Counted from the stretch's first letter, positions 16,103 to 24,694 are shown. The stretch is DNA of 36,963 nt from Bacteroidia bacterium (GCA_030430205.1 JAUIGE010000053.1:1-36963); one strand, 5' to 3'. A program made the numbers and translations. Notes: a model not told the origin generated them from the sequence alone.

Positions 16103-16892
16103 TTACATATCGTCCGGCGTGCTAGAGCTCTACGCTAGCAGCATGCTCTCCCCAGAGGAGATGCAGGAGGTAGAGCGCATGTGCGATCAACATCCTGAAG
16201 TGGCTGCTGAACTGCTCGCCATAGAGGATGCCCTGGCAGTTCAGGCCTCTGTCAATTACAGAGAGCCGAGCCCGGATTTGTTGGCCCATATCATGGACCG
16301 CATTGAGGAAGAGGAGAAGAAAGAGGAGGAAAAAGAAGAAGAAAAGAAAGAAGCTGAAATAAGACCTCTTTTTACCGAAAAAAGCTCCTCCAGGCTCAGG
16401 TGGTGGCTAGCGGCGGCTTCTGTCATTTTGATTTGCAGCCTTGTTGCCAACTTCTACCTCTTTAAGCAGCTGGATCAGGTGGAAACACAATTGGCCATCT
16501 TAGAAACAGAAAACCAAAGCATAGCCCAGCAATATGAAGGCATGCGCACCAACTACCAGGTGCTGACAGATCCTTCCTTCTCGACCATCCACATGGGCGG
16601 ACAAGCCGCCAGCCCCGAATCCTACGCTTCCGCGGTCTATGATGCCGCAAGCGGCAAGCTCTTCTTCAACACCGGCAACCTGCCGGAAACCGAAGCTGAC
16701 AAGCAATTTCAGCTCTGGGCCATCGTAGAGGGCGTCGGGCCCGTAAGCGCAGGCGTCTTTGACAAAAGCAGCGACCTGCTCCAAATGCCTGCCATCGAAG
16801 GCAAGGTCGTAGCTTTCGCTGTCACGCTTGAAAAGCGCGGCGGAGTGGAAAGCCCTACTTTGGAGCAGATGTATGTTTTGGGGGAGGTGTAG
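16089..16892 (+). CDS. RskA-family anti-sigma factor
   Basis: This 267-residue single-pass membrane protein has an N-terminal zinc-finger-like/ASD region (about 1-70, YISSGVLELYASSMLSPEEM). A very acidic-basic linker follows (RIEEEEKKEEEKEEEKKE, about 71-88), then a transmembrane helix (about 104-125) and a periplasmic RskA domain (about 130-267, with KQFQLWAIVEGVGPVSAGVF). It should hold the co-encoded sigma factor inactive until a signal is received. The start is a TTG at 16089, inside the sigma gene; it gives the family-typical short lead before YISSG and there is no ATG. The linker is encoded by an uninterrupted purine run (16305-16353). Confidence 0.92.
   Translation: MNLVDYISSGVLELYASSMLSPEEMQEVERMCDQHPEVAAELLAIEDALAVQASVNYREPSPDLLAHIMDRIEEEEKKEEEKEEEKKEAEIRPLFTEKSSSRLRWWLAAASVILICSLVANFYLFKQLDQVETQLAILETENQSIAQQYEGMRTNYQVLTDPSFSTIHMGGQAASPESYASAVYDAASGKLFFNTGNLPETEADKQFQLWAIVEGVGPVSAGVFDKSSDLLQMPAIEGKVVAFAVTLEKRGGVESPTLEQMYVLGEV
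16305..16353 (+). repeat. 49-base polypurine tract inside the anti-sigma gene
   Basis: Every base from 16305 to 16353 is A or G; the run encodes the Glu/Lys-rich linker between the cytoplasmic sigma-binding part and the membrane helix. Such tracts can slip during replication or form triplex structures. Slippage by multiples of three would alter linker length without frameshift. Confidence 0.7.
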
Positions 16893-16902
16893 CGGAGCTA
16901 GA

Positions 16903-16944
16903 AGAGAGAATAGAGACCAGAGATTAGAGACTGTAAACTGAAGA
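16903..16944 (+). repeat. Degenerate 7-bp array (NNAGAGA)
   Basis: Successive heptamers AGAGAGA, ATAGAGA, CCAGAGA and TTAGAGA (16903-16930) are followed by CTGTAAA and CTGAAGA. The period is exactly seven although the first two bases change in every unit. It starts shortly after the anti-sigma stop codon. Confidence 0.6.
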
Positions 16945-17100
16945 CTATTTTATGTTGCCAGGTAATAGACTGTGAAAAGGTCTGTTCTCTGGCTTTTTGC
17001 ATTTGAGCTTAAGGGCCGGATTACGCGCAGGCTCCCACCATCAGGAAATCCCGCCCCCCAGGACAAAAGTGCCTTGCACTTCGAAAAACCCGTCCCGCCT

Positions 17101-17142
17101 CTCTACTCTCTACTCTCTACTCTCTACTCTCTACTCTCTACT
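17101..17142 (+). repeat. CTCTACT heptamer tandem array, six units
   Basis: Six perfect consecutive copies of CTCTACT occupy 17101-17142, followed by an imperfect CTCTGCC and preceded by a partial CCT. It is a pyrimidine-rich simple repeat about 100 bases before the first DUF4331 gene, where copy number changes could alter promoter spacing. Confidence 0.85.
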
Positions 17143-17244
17143 CTCTGCCTCCCCAAATTTTTTTTCCCATCCCGAAATCCAAAACCCAGCCCGGCTCCGT
17201 AAGTAGGTCGATTTTAAACTTTAACCTTTAATCCCAACAAAATC

Positions 17245-18993
17245 GTGAAGAACTTAACTCTTACCCCATCCATCCTCGCTCGCATGATGCGGCTTTGGCT
17301 GATTGGGGCGATGATGGCAGGCAGCCTATCTTTGATGGCATCCAGCCACAGGGAAGCGCCGCTCATCGCCAACGACCCGCTTGCGGACAATACCGATGTG
17401 TATGCCTTCCGCTCGCCCGACGATCCCAACACTGTGACCCTCATCGCTTGCTACATTCCTGCGGAATTGCCTTTCGGTGGACCCAACTACCATTCTTTTG
17501 GCGAAAACATCCGCTATGAAATCCACATCGACAACGATGTCACCACCACCGGAGATGACATCATCTACCGCGCCACTTTTACCCGTGTAAATGAAGATCC
17601 CAGCACTTTTTTCAATATCCGTCTGGGAATGGAAAACCTCAAAAACACCTATACGCTTCAGCGTAGCATGGACGGTGGTGCGACCTGGCAGACGATTGTC
17701 AGCAATGGCATTGTGCCTCCCGCCAATATCGGTGCACGCTCCATCGAAAGCGCCGTAGGCCTGAACACGACCTATGAAAGCCTGATCACACAGGCGATCG
17801 CTACTGCTTCGACCGGTGAAAAAGTTTTTTGTGGTCCAGCTGACGATCCCTTCTTCGTAGATCTGGGTGGAATCTTTGACCTGGGCGATGCCCCCCGCAA
17901 AAGCAATGGCGTCACCCGCGACGGCCTGGCCCGCTACAATACCCACGCTATCGCGATTCAGATCCCGATCTCTACTTTGCAAAAAGATGGCAAAAGCGTC
18001 AGCCAGGCTGGCAACATACTGGATGGCGATTTTGTGATCGGCGTCTGGGCTTCTGCCAGCAGGCCGAGCATGCAAACCCTTAACGGTGATGGAACGATGA
18101 GCACTTCGGGCAATTGGGTGCAGGTATCACGCCTGGGCATGCCTTTGACCAATGAGGCGGTCATTCCCATCGGTGCAAAAGATGAGTGGAACAACCGCAC
18201 ACCTTATAATGAGAATCCTGCTCACTACGAATACTTTTACAACCCTGAGCTGGCGCTCTATATGGACGACGCGCTTTTCGGCGGTGCCGTGCCTGCTTTT
18301 GAGGCTTTGCGCATACAGCGCAACTCACTTCAGGGATTTGACTTTGGCTATGGCCAGGACGGATTGTATGGATTGAAAGGCAATCCTGCCGTGGCAGGAA
18401 CGGCATTGGATGATGCCATCTTTGGCACATTGCTTCTGCCAGGACCTGGCAAAGCGCGTTCAGTTGACCTGTGGCCCATCTTCCACACCGGTGTTCCCAA
18501 TTTCCCTCCCTATCAGCTTGTTACAGGGAAAAATGGCAACCCGCTCGCAAAAGGAAAACCTTTTATCAACAACTTCCTGCCTAATGGCGGCGATATGCTC
18601 CGCCTGAACATGGCTACGCCTGTCACAAGCAGAAAAGACCCGAACTTCAGTTCGTTGGGTATCATCCAGGCAGCTGTCCTGGGCATCCTCGATCCCAATT
18701 TTAATACCAATGACAGCATACAGTGGATTCCCAATATGGATGGATTTCCCAATGGCCGCAGGCTGGAAGATGATGTGACCCGCATCGAATTGCAGGCAGT
18801 GGGGGGCATAGCCCTGGCAGCGATCGGTCTTTGGTACGACGACTATGATGCAGCTGATCCCAATGCATCTCCCGTGACCAACCAATTGCTCAATGTGTTG
18901 CAATACTCTACCGGTGTTGAGAAAAATGATACCACCTTCAAAAGTAGCTTCCCTTATGTTCAGGCTCCATGGAGGGGCACAGAAGTGAAGTAG
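17245..18993 (+). CDS. DUF4331 family exported protein (copy 1, no T9SS tail)
   Basis: This 582-residue protein belongs to DUF4331, recognisable from SSHREAPLI right after the signal peptide, DPLADNTDVYAFRSPDDP, GPNYHSFGENIRYEIHIDND, DPFFVDLGGIFDLGD and AHYEYFYNPELALYMDDALF. The function is not established. The start is probably GTG 17245, whose context AAAATCGTGAA mirrors AAAATCATGAA of the second copy; ATG 17284 or 17287 would also leave a good signal peptide. It ends at PWRGTEVK, where the second copy continues into a sorting domain, so it should stay periplasmic or be differently localised. It is followed by the paralogue after 37 bases and is part of the sigma/anti-sigma-linked cluster. 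Confidence 0.92.
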   Translation: MKNLTLTPSILARMMRLWLIGAMMAGSLSLMASSHREAPLIANDPLADNTDVYAFRSPDDPNTVTLIACYIPAELPFGGPNYHSFGENIRYEIHIDNDVTTTGDDIIYRATFTRVNEDPSTFFNIRLGMENLKNTYTLQRSMDGGATWQTIVSNGIVPPANIGARSIESAVGLNTTYESLITQAIATASTGEKVFCGPADDPFFVDLGGIFDLGDAPRKSNGVTRDGLARYNTHAIAIQIPISTLQKDGKSVSQAGNILDGDFVIGVWASASRPSMQTLNGDGTMSTSGNWVQVSRLGMPLTNEAVIPIGAKDEWNNRTPYNENPAHYEYFYNPELALYMDDALFGGAVPAFEALRIQRNSLQGFDFGYGQDGLYGLKGNPAVAGTALDDAIFGTLLLPGPGKARSVDLWPIFHTGVPNFPPYQLVTGKNGNPLAKGKPFINNFLPNGGDMLRLNMATPVTSRKDPNFSSLGIIQAAVLGILDPNFNTNDSIQWIPNMDGFPNGRRLEDDVTRIELQAVGGIALAAIGLWYDDYDAADPNASPVTNQLLNVLQYSTGVEKNDTTFKSSFPYVQAPWRGTEVK

Positions 18994-19030
18994 ACCTTTC
19001 CTCTCTTTAACAAAATCAAAAAATAAAATC

Positions 19031-21118
19031 ATGAAAACCCAATCCATCTTTATGGGGGTATGGAAATACTTTGCGCTCATTTTCCTCCTGAGCATGACAG
19101 CAAGTAGCTTCGCCTCCAGCCACAGAGAAGCTCCGCTCATCGCGGATGATCCCCTGGCAGACAATACCGATCTCTATGCTTTTCGCTCTCCTGACGATCC
19201 CAGCACCATCACGATCATAGCTAACTATGTGCCACTACAGCTTCCCCACGGTGGACCCAACTACTACCAGTTTGGTGAAAATGTACGCTACGAGATCCAC
19301 ATTGACAATGATGTGTCAACCCCTGGAGACGATATTATTTACCGTTTCACTTTCAAAAAGACCATCGAAGATTCCACGACTTTCTTCAATATCCGTTTGG
19401 GAAAAGAAAATCTGAAGACGACCTACACCCTTGAAATCAGCAGAGATGGAGGCAAAAAGTTTTATACCGCTTTGCGGAATGGTGTGGTCCCCCCTTACAA
19501 TATCGGCCCTCGTTCTATCAGCTCTGCTGTAGGCCTGGAGCAAAACTATGAGAAGCTCTTTCAATCGGCTATCGGCAGGACCAAAGGCGCCGATCAGGTA
19601 TTTTGCGGTCCTGCGGACGATCCCTTCTTTGTAGACCTGGCAGGCATATTTGACCTGGGCGATGCCCCTCGTCAGCAGGGCCAGGCCCGTGATGGAGTTG
19701 CCTGCAAGAATGTCAGCGTGATCGCGCTGAAGATTCCGATCAGCTTTCTCCAGAAAGAAAACAAATCTGTCAGCCAGGCTGCCAATATCCTAGATGGTGA
19801 CTTCGTCATCGGCGTATGGGCCTCAGCCAGCCGTCCCCAAATGCGGACACTGTCCGCAGCCGGAACGCCCGCTTATAGCGGGCAGTGGGTGCAGGTGTCA
19901 CGCCTGGGCATGCCTTTGACCAATGAAGCTGTCATCCCCATCGGTGACAAAGACGAGTGGAATTCCCGCACGCCTTACAATGAAAACCCCGCTCATTATG
20001 AGTATTTCTACAACCCTGAGCTGGCCTTGTATATGGACGATGCGCTTTTTGGCACCGCTGTTCCTGCCCTGGCTCCTCTTCGTATCCAACGCAATGCCTT
20101 ACAATCCTTTGACTTTGGCAATGGCCAGGATGGTCTCTATGGCCTGAAAGGCAATCCTGCACTGGCGGGCACCGCCCTCGATGATGCCATATTTGGCACC
20201 CTGCTGCTGCCGGGTCCCGGCAAGCCGCGCTCTGTGGACCTCTGGCCTGCCTTTCATACAGGCGTTCCCAACTTCCCGCCCTATCAATTGGCGACGGGCA
20301 AAAATGGCAACCCACTTGCCGTAGGCAAGCCTTTTATCAACAACTTCCTGCCCAATGGCGGCGATATGTTGCGCCTGAACATGGCCGTGCCTGTGACGCC
20401 GAGAAATGATCCTGCTTTCAGCACCTTAGGCCTGATTCAGGCAGCGGTATTGGGCCTCACAAGCCCGACTTATGCCAATCCCCATTTGCAGTGGATTCCC
20501 AATATGGATGGATTTCCGAATGGCCGCAGGCTCGAAGATGATGTGACACGTATTGAGCTTCAGGCAGTGAGTGGTATAGTCCTGGCAGCCATCGGGCTGT
20601 GGTATGACGACTACACCGCAGGTGCTGCCAACCCTGTGACACAGGACCTGGTCAATGTCCTCACCTACTCTACCGGTGTAGAGCGCAATGACACCAGCTT
20701 CAGAACAAGCTTTCCTTATGTACAACTTCCCTGGTCAGGCACAGGCAAATGTGGCGGTATGGAAGTGCCTTATACAGCTCCTGCGGTCCTGAATCCTACG
20801 CCTATGGCCAACAAGCCTAAAACACGCGCCAGAACGGCCAACAGCCTTGAAAATGAAAACGGCCTCACAGTCAGCAATTTTTATCCCAACCCAGCCAGCA
20901 GCACGAGTCAAATAGACATCAGCTCCCTGGCAGAAGGAAACTTTAGCTGGGAGCTATATGACCGCATGGGCAGAACGGTGAAAAGCGGTGAAATCACCCT
21001 CTCCGGTGGCAATATGAACCAGCTTCGTATCTCTGTAGACGATTTATCGAGGGGCATCTATTACTTCCGATTGGATCACCCGAAACAGCTTGAAAGCCAG
21101 ATGTTAGTAGTTAAGTAG
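19031..21118 (+). CDS. DUF4331 family secreted protein (copy 2, with T9SS sorting domain)
   Basis: This 695-residue paralogue of the preceding gene has a signal peptide (about 1-28) followed by SSHREAPLIADDPLADNTD and the same ordered blocks through FPYVQLPWSGT. It then adds a Pro/Asn-rich linker (PYTAPAVLNPTPMANKPK) and a type A T9SS sorting domain (about 615-695, SNFYPNPASSTSQ and GIYYFRLDHPKQLESQMLVV). It is therefore predicted to be exported to the cell surface while copy 1 is not. Protein similarity to copy 1 is very high in the central region, with near-identical stretches around IPIG-KDEWN and YNENPAHYEYFYNPELALYM. At DNA level a 29-base identical tract occurs at 18127-18155 and 19898-19926, consistent with tandem duplication or gene conversion. 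Biochemical role unknown. Confidence 0.93.
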   Translation: MKTQSIFMGVWKYFALIFLLSMTASSFASSHREAPLIADDPLADNTDLYAFRSPDDPSTITIIANYVPLQLPHGGPNYYQFGENVRYEIHIDNDVSTPGDDIIYRFTFKKTIEDSTTFFNIRLGKENLKTTYTLEISRDGGKKFYTALRNGVVPPYNIGPRSISSAVGLEQNYEKLFQSAIGRTKGADQVFCGPADDPFFVDLAGIFDLGDAPRQQGQARDGVACKNVSVIALKIPISFLQKENKSVSQAANILDGDFVIGVWASASRPQMRTLSAAGTPAYSGQWVQVSRLGMPLTNEAVIPIGDKDEWNSRTPYNENPAHYEYFYNPELALYMDDALFGTAVPALAPLRIQRNALQSFDFGNGQDGLYGLKGNPALAGTALDDAIFGTLLLPGPGKPRSVDLWPAFHTGVPNFPPYQLATGKNGNPLAVGKPFINNFLPNGGDMLRLNMAVPVTPRNDPAFSTLGLIQAAVLGLTSPTYANPHLQWIPNMDGFPNGRRLEDDVTRIELQAVSGIVLAAIGLWYDDYTAGAANPVTQDLVNVLTYSTGVERNDTSFRTSFPYVQLPWSGTGKCGGMEVPYTAPAVLNPTPMANKPKTRARTANSLENENGLTVSNFYPNPASSTSQIDISSLAEGNFSWELYDRMGRTVKSGEITLSGGNMNQLRISVDDLSRGIYYFRLDHPKQLESQMLVVK

Positions 21119-21119
21119 G

Positions 21120-21168
21120 CAGTTTGCAGTTTGCAGTCGGCAGTTTGCAGTCGGCAGTGGACAGACTG
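21120..21168 (+). repeat. CAGTNNN heptamer array, seven units
   Basis: Seven consecutive heptamers run from 21120: CAGTTTG, CAGTTTG, CAGTCGG, CAGTTTG, CAGTCGG, CAGTGGA, CAGACTG. The array starts one base after the DUF4331 stop codon region and is followed by AAAACTG. The sequence differs from the CTCTACT array but the period is the same. Confidence 0.8.
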
Positions 21169-21187
21169 AAAACTGATCTAAATTCCT

Positions 21188-21208
21188 GAGTTGTGAGTTG
21201 TGGGATGG
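21188..21208 (+). repeat. Short GAGTTGT heptamer repeat
   Basis: GAGTTGT occurs twice in tandem (21188-21201), followed by a degenerate GGGATGG. It is a third unrelated heptamer in the same spacer between the DUF4331 and TPR genes. Confidence 0.5.
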
Positions 21209-21283
21209 AGCCACAAACTCCGCCCATGGCTCACAACATTTCAAAGACCTTTATCAAAAACATATTTTCTAAAAATCACAAAC

Positions 21284-22510
21284 ATGAAAAAGATTACCAT
21301 CATCCTCAGCGCCCTTCTCCTTTCCAGTTTGCTCCTTTCCTTTTATTGGTTCAATAAAAGTGAAAAAATGCCTCAAAAGGCTGCGATCTCCATTCCGGAA
21401 CTGCTCGAACGCCCCGAAGCGCTGGGTTCTGTGGACGAACAGGACTTTATCCGCAAGCGCTATTTTGAAATCAAAAATGAAATAGAAGTGCGCCCTGAAA
21501 ACCAGCAAGCCTATATAGATCTGGCTCAACTCTATATGTTTGAAGCCCGCATCACCGGTGAGCATGGCCATTATTATCCGGCAGCTCTGGCGGTGATTGA
21601 AAAAGTAGCTCAGCAACCCAAAGATTCGGATATGGCTTTTCAGGCAAAAGCTACCCAGGCTTCCGTTTACCTTTCGCTCCACCAGTTTCGCGATGCGCTC
21701 ACCACAGCCTCGGAAGCCCAAAAAATCAATCCGCACAATGCAGGTATCTATGGAGCACTTGTAGACGCATATGTCGAATTGGGGGAATATGAAAAAGCCG
21801 TCAATATGGCTGACACCATGGTGGCTATACGGCCCGATCTGCGCTCCTACTCCCGGATTTCTTATCTCCGTGAGATCCACGGAGAGGTAGCAGGAGCTAT
21901 CGAAGCCATGAACTTCGCCGTTTCCGCTGCGCTACCGGGAACTGAAGAAGCTGCCTGGTGTCAGCTTATTTTAGGCAGGCTGTATGCCAAATACGATCAG
22001 CCGGAGATGGCAGAGAAAACCTTCAAAAGGATTTTGACAGAGCGACCCAATTATCCTTTCGCTTTGGCCGAATTGGGAAAATTGGCTGCTGAGAGAAATG
22101 AATTTTCGCTTGCCGAAAACTATTTCAAGCTTGCCTGTGAGATCATACCTGAAGTAGGATTTTATGAGGAAATGGCTCTTTTGTACCAAAAAGCAGGCAA
22201 GGAAGAAGAAGTAAAAGCATTAACAAAAGAAATCCTCCTCATGCTCGCCGATGATGAAGCCCATGGCCATAGCATGACCCTTGAATACGCCCGGATTTAC
22301 CGCGACCTCATCAAAGATTATGACAAAGCTCTTTTTTACGCCAAAAAAGCTCATAATGAACGTCCTGTTAACATTGATGTCAACCAAACCCTTGCCTCTA
22401 TTTATATTGCGAGCCAACAGCCAGAAAATGCAAAAATCCATTTAGCCCTTGCTTCTCGTACATCTGCTAAGTATCCTGAATTGGTTCAGTTAACAGAACA
22501 GGTAAAATAA
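21284..22510 (+). CDS. TPR-repeat protein with N-terminal membrane anchor
   Basis: This 408-residue protein has an N-terminal hydrophobic segment (about 4-22, IIILSALLLSSLLLSFYWF-like) acting as signal peptide or anchor. The rest is mostly tetratricopeptide repeats: AKATQASVYLSLHQFRDAL, AGIYGALVDAYVELGEYEKA, CQLILGRLYAKYDQPEMAEK, PFALAELGKLAAERNEFSLA and VNQTLASIYIASQQPENAKI. TPR arrays mediate protein-protein contacts. ATG 21284 (MKKITIILSA) is chosen over an in-frame upstream start at 21200 that would add 28 residues before the hydrophobic segment. It ends 7 bases before the TonB-dependent receptor, so the two are translationally close and probably partners at the cell envelope. Confidence 0.9.
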   Translation: MKKITIILSALLLSSLLLSFYWFNKSEKMPQKAAISIPELLERPEALGSVDEQDFIRKRYFEIKNEIEVRPENQQAYIDLAQLYMFEARITGEHGHYYPAALAVIEKVAQQPKDSDMAFQAKATQASVYLSLHQFRDALTTASEAQKINPHNAGIYGALVDAYVELGEYEKAVNMADTMVAIRPDLRSYSRISYLREIHGEVAGAIEAMNFAVSAALPGTEEAAWCQLILGRLYAKYDQPEMAEKTFKRILTERPNYPFALAELGKLAAERNEFSLAENYFKLACEIIPEVGFYEEMALLYQKAGKEEEVKALTKEILLMLADDEAHGHSMTLEYARIYRDLIKDYDKALFYAKKAHNERPVNIDVNQTLASIYIASQQPENAKIHLALASRTSAKYPELVQLTEQVK

Positions 22511-22517
22511 AAAGTTT

Positions 22518-24584
22518 ATGAAAATCCCTTCCACCATCCACCAAATTGCTCTTGTCATCCTCCTCAGCCTGAGCTACGGTATAGCCTGGGCACAAGAAGC
22601 CTCGATTCCTATCGCTGAAGCCAGCGATGATAGCCTGCGAAAAGAAATCAGCGTAGCTGAGTTGGTGATCACAGCAGAGAAAAACCCTTTTTCTCTGCTC
22701 TCCCAACTCGATGTGCAGTTGCGGCCTATCCAATCCTCGCAGGACGTCCTGCGCTCGGTTCCGGGCCTGTTTATCGCCCAGCATGCGGGCGGAGGAAAGG
22801 CAGAACAGATTTTTCTGCGCGGATTTGACATAGACCACGGCACGGATATCGCCCTCTCTGTAGACGGCTTGCCCGTCAATATGGTCTCTCATGCCCATGG
22901 ACAAGGCTATTCCGATCTTCACTTTTTGATCCCCGAACTGATCGAGCGCATTGAATATGGAAAAGGCCCTTTTGAGGCGGAGAAGGGGAATTTTGCCACC
23001 GCGGGCTATGTGGATTTCATCACACCCAGACGCTTGAAAAACAATGTATTTAAGCTTTCCGCAGGACAATTTGACAGCTACAGGAGCCTGTTGATGACCA
23101 ATCTTTTCCAAAAGGAAAATCCACATCAGGCATATATCGCCGCGGATTACAGCACCAGTCAGGGCTATTTTGAAAGCCCACAGGATTTCAATCGCTTGAA
23201 TATTTTTGGAAAATACAATACCTGGCTAAGCGGCAAGACCCGCCTGAAAGCCTCAGCGGCTTTCTTTCGCTCCAGATGGGATGCCTCCGGGCAGATCCCT
23301 GTCCGGGCGGTCGAAAGCGGCCTCATCTCGCGCTGGGGCGCCATAGATCCTACCGAAAGAGGCAACACCCAGCGTGCCCATGCAGAGGCGGAATTGTTTC
23401 ATCTGCTTTCCTCCCAGGCAAGCATCAGCGCTCAGGCCTACCTGATCCATTACGATTTTGAGCTATTTTCCAATTTTACCTTTTTCCTGAACGACAGCAT
23501 CCATGGCGATCAGATTCGCCAGGCTGAAAGCCGCTGGATCAGCGGGGGCAAAGTCGCCTATAAGCATCAAAAAGCAAGCAGCTTTGCCAAAATCACTTCC
23601 TCGGCAGGCCTCCAACTGCGGCATGATGCTGTCAAAGACAACCTGCTAGCGCATACCTTTATGCGTGACAGCTTGTTGAGTTATACCCGGCTTGGGGATG
23701 TACAAGAATGGAATATCAGTGCTTTCTGGGAAGAAGAATTGCAGTTTTCGCCCCGTTGGGTGCTGAGTATGGGCCTTCGCTATGATGTATTTCAAATGGC
23801 TTATCGGGATAAGCTGGAAATTCAAGCGGCTCCCGGCAAGCAGTTGCAGGGGCAACTCAATCCCAAACTCAAGCTCCTTTTCAATCCCAGTGAGAAGCTA
23901 AGCCTCTTTGTGCAAAGCGGCAGGGGATTTCATTCGAATGATAGCCGCTTGTTTGTGGCCAACAGCAATCAGAATTTTCTGCCCCGGGCCTATGGCCTGG
24001 ATGCAGGGCTTGTGGCCAAGCCTTTGAAGCGCCTGTTTGTCCAGGCAGTCGCCTGGAGATTGGACCTGGAACAGGAATTTGTATATGTCGGCGATGCCGG
24101 CATCGTGGAGGCAGGCGGGCGCACGCGCCGCTATGGGCTGGAATTTTCGACCCGCTGGCAGCCTGTGAGCTGGCTGTATGCCGATGCGGATATCACCTGG
24201 ACGGTGGCCCGTTCAAAAGATGAAGCGCCAGAAAGCGCTTATATCCCGCTCGCTCCTGCTCTGACCGCCACAGGCGGTCTCTCCGCCCAAATCACCCCAG
24301 ACCTGCGTCTGGGGCTCCGCTATCGCCAGCTGGGCGATCGCCCGGCAAATGAAGATTACAGCCTTACGGCTGATGGATATCAACTGCTGGACCTGGTGGC
24401 AAGCTACCGCTGGAAGCAATTTGAATGGGGCCTGAGCATCGAAAATGTGCTGAATAGCGAATGGAAGGAAGCTCAATTTGAGACGGAGTCGCGCCTACGG
24501 GGCGAAAGAGCGCCAGTCTCGGAAATACATTTCACGCCCGGAAGTCCATTCTTTGCGCGTCTGTCTGTACAAGTGAATTTCTAA
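22518..24584 (+). CDS. TonB-dependent outer-membrane receptor
   Basis: This 688-residue protein has a signal peptide (about 1-26, ending WAQ) and a plug domain (about 45-170) with QDVLRSVPGLFIAQHAGGGK and LRGFDIDHGTDIALSVDGLP. A beta-barrel follows, ending in the typical aromatic C-terminus LSVQVNF. Unlike SusC proteins it has no N-terminal carboxypeptidase-like domain. The plug is unusually rich in His/Asp in two conserved-looking stretches, RGFDIDHGTD (101-110) and SHAHGQGYSDLHF (124-136), which could relate to a metal or metal-complex ligand; this is inference. It lies 7 bases after the TPR gene and downstream of two DUF4331 genes and a sigma/anti-sigma pair, a layout typical of sigma-controlled uptake modules. 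Confidence 0.93.
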   Translation: MKIPSTIHQIALVILLSLSYGIAWAQEASIPIAEASDDSLRKEISVAELVITAEKNPFSLLSQLDVQLRPIQSSQDVLRSVPGLFIAQHAGGGKAEQIFLRGFDIDHGTDIALSVDGLPVNMVSHAHGQGYSDLHFLIPELIERIEYGKGPFEAEKGNFATAGYVDFITPRRLKNNVFKLSAGQFDSYRSLLMTNLFQKENPHQAYIAADYSTSQGYFESPQDFNRLNIFGKYNTWLSGKTRLKASAAFFRSRWDASGQIPVRAVESGLISRWGAIDPTERGNTQRAHAEAELFHLLSSQASISAQAYLIHYDFELFSNFTFFLNDSIHGDQIRQAESRWISGGKVAYKHQKASSFAKITSSAGLQLRHDAVKDNLLAHTFMRDSLLSYTRLGDVQEWNISAFWEEELQFSPRWVLSMGLRYDVFQMAYRDKLEIQAAPGKQLQGQLNPKLKLLFNPSEKLSLFVQSGRGFHSNDSRLFVANSNQNFLPRAYGLDAGLVAKPLKRLFVQAVAWRLDLEQEFVYVGDAGIVEAGGRTRRYGLEFSTRWQPVSWLYADADITWTVARSKDEAPESAYIPLAPALTATGGLSAQITPDLRLGLRYRQLGDRPANEDYSLTADGYQLLDLVASYRWKQFEWGLSIENVLNSEWKEAQFETESRLRGERAPVSEIHFTPGSPFFARLSVQVNF

Positions 24585-24588
24585 TGAC

Positions 24589-24622
24589 TTTCATTTTGAA
24601 TAACATTTTACCCAAAATGAAA
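24589..24622. repeat. 10-bp inverted repeat downstream of the TonB receptor
   Basis: TTTCATTTTG (24589-24598) and CAAAATGAAA (24613-24622) are perfect reverse complements around a 14-base spacer, just after the receptor stop codon. There is no T-tract after it, so it is not a standard terminator. It may be an AT-rich hairpin at the 3' end of the long operon or an operator. Confidence 0.45.
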
Positions 24623-24694
24623 AAATACAGGAAATGGCTCACTTTACAATATATTGACAATCAGGCCACTACGGTAAACTAACATTCTTTGGAA

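Larger units (their letters stand above)
16893..17244. other. Intergenic region with heptamer-period arrays
   Basis: 352 bases separate the anti-sigma gene from the first DUF4331 gene. Short open frames here are low-complexity products of the repeats (Leu/Ser/Thr/Tyr), not genes. The region holds a degenerate NNAGAGA array (16903-16944) and a perfect CTCTACT array (17101-17142). No confident terminator or promoter was found, so the DUF4331 genes may be transcribed from the sigma operon or from a sigma-specific promoter I cannot recognise. Confidence 0.6.

Noticed and set aside
17101-17142. Possible CRISPR array
   Set aside because: Units are 7 bases with no spacers; it is a simple tandem repeat. 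The 24-base repeat at 26480 is also spacerless.
16972-17206. Short frames with repeated LLSTLYSLLSTLY-type text
   Set aside because: They merely translate the CTCTACT heptamer array.
24617-24682. 21-codon open frame starting MKKYRKWLTLQ after the TonB receptor
   Set aside because: It begins inside an inverted repeat, is short, and ends just before the next promoter; nothing beyond chance supports it.
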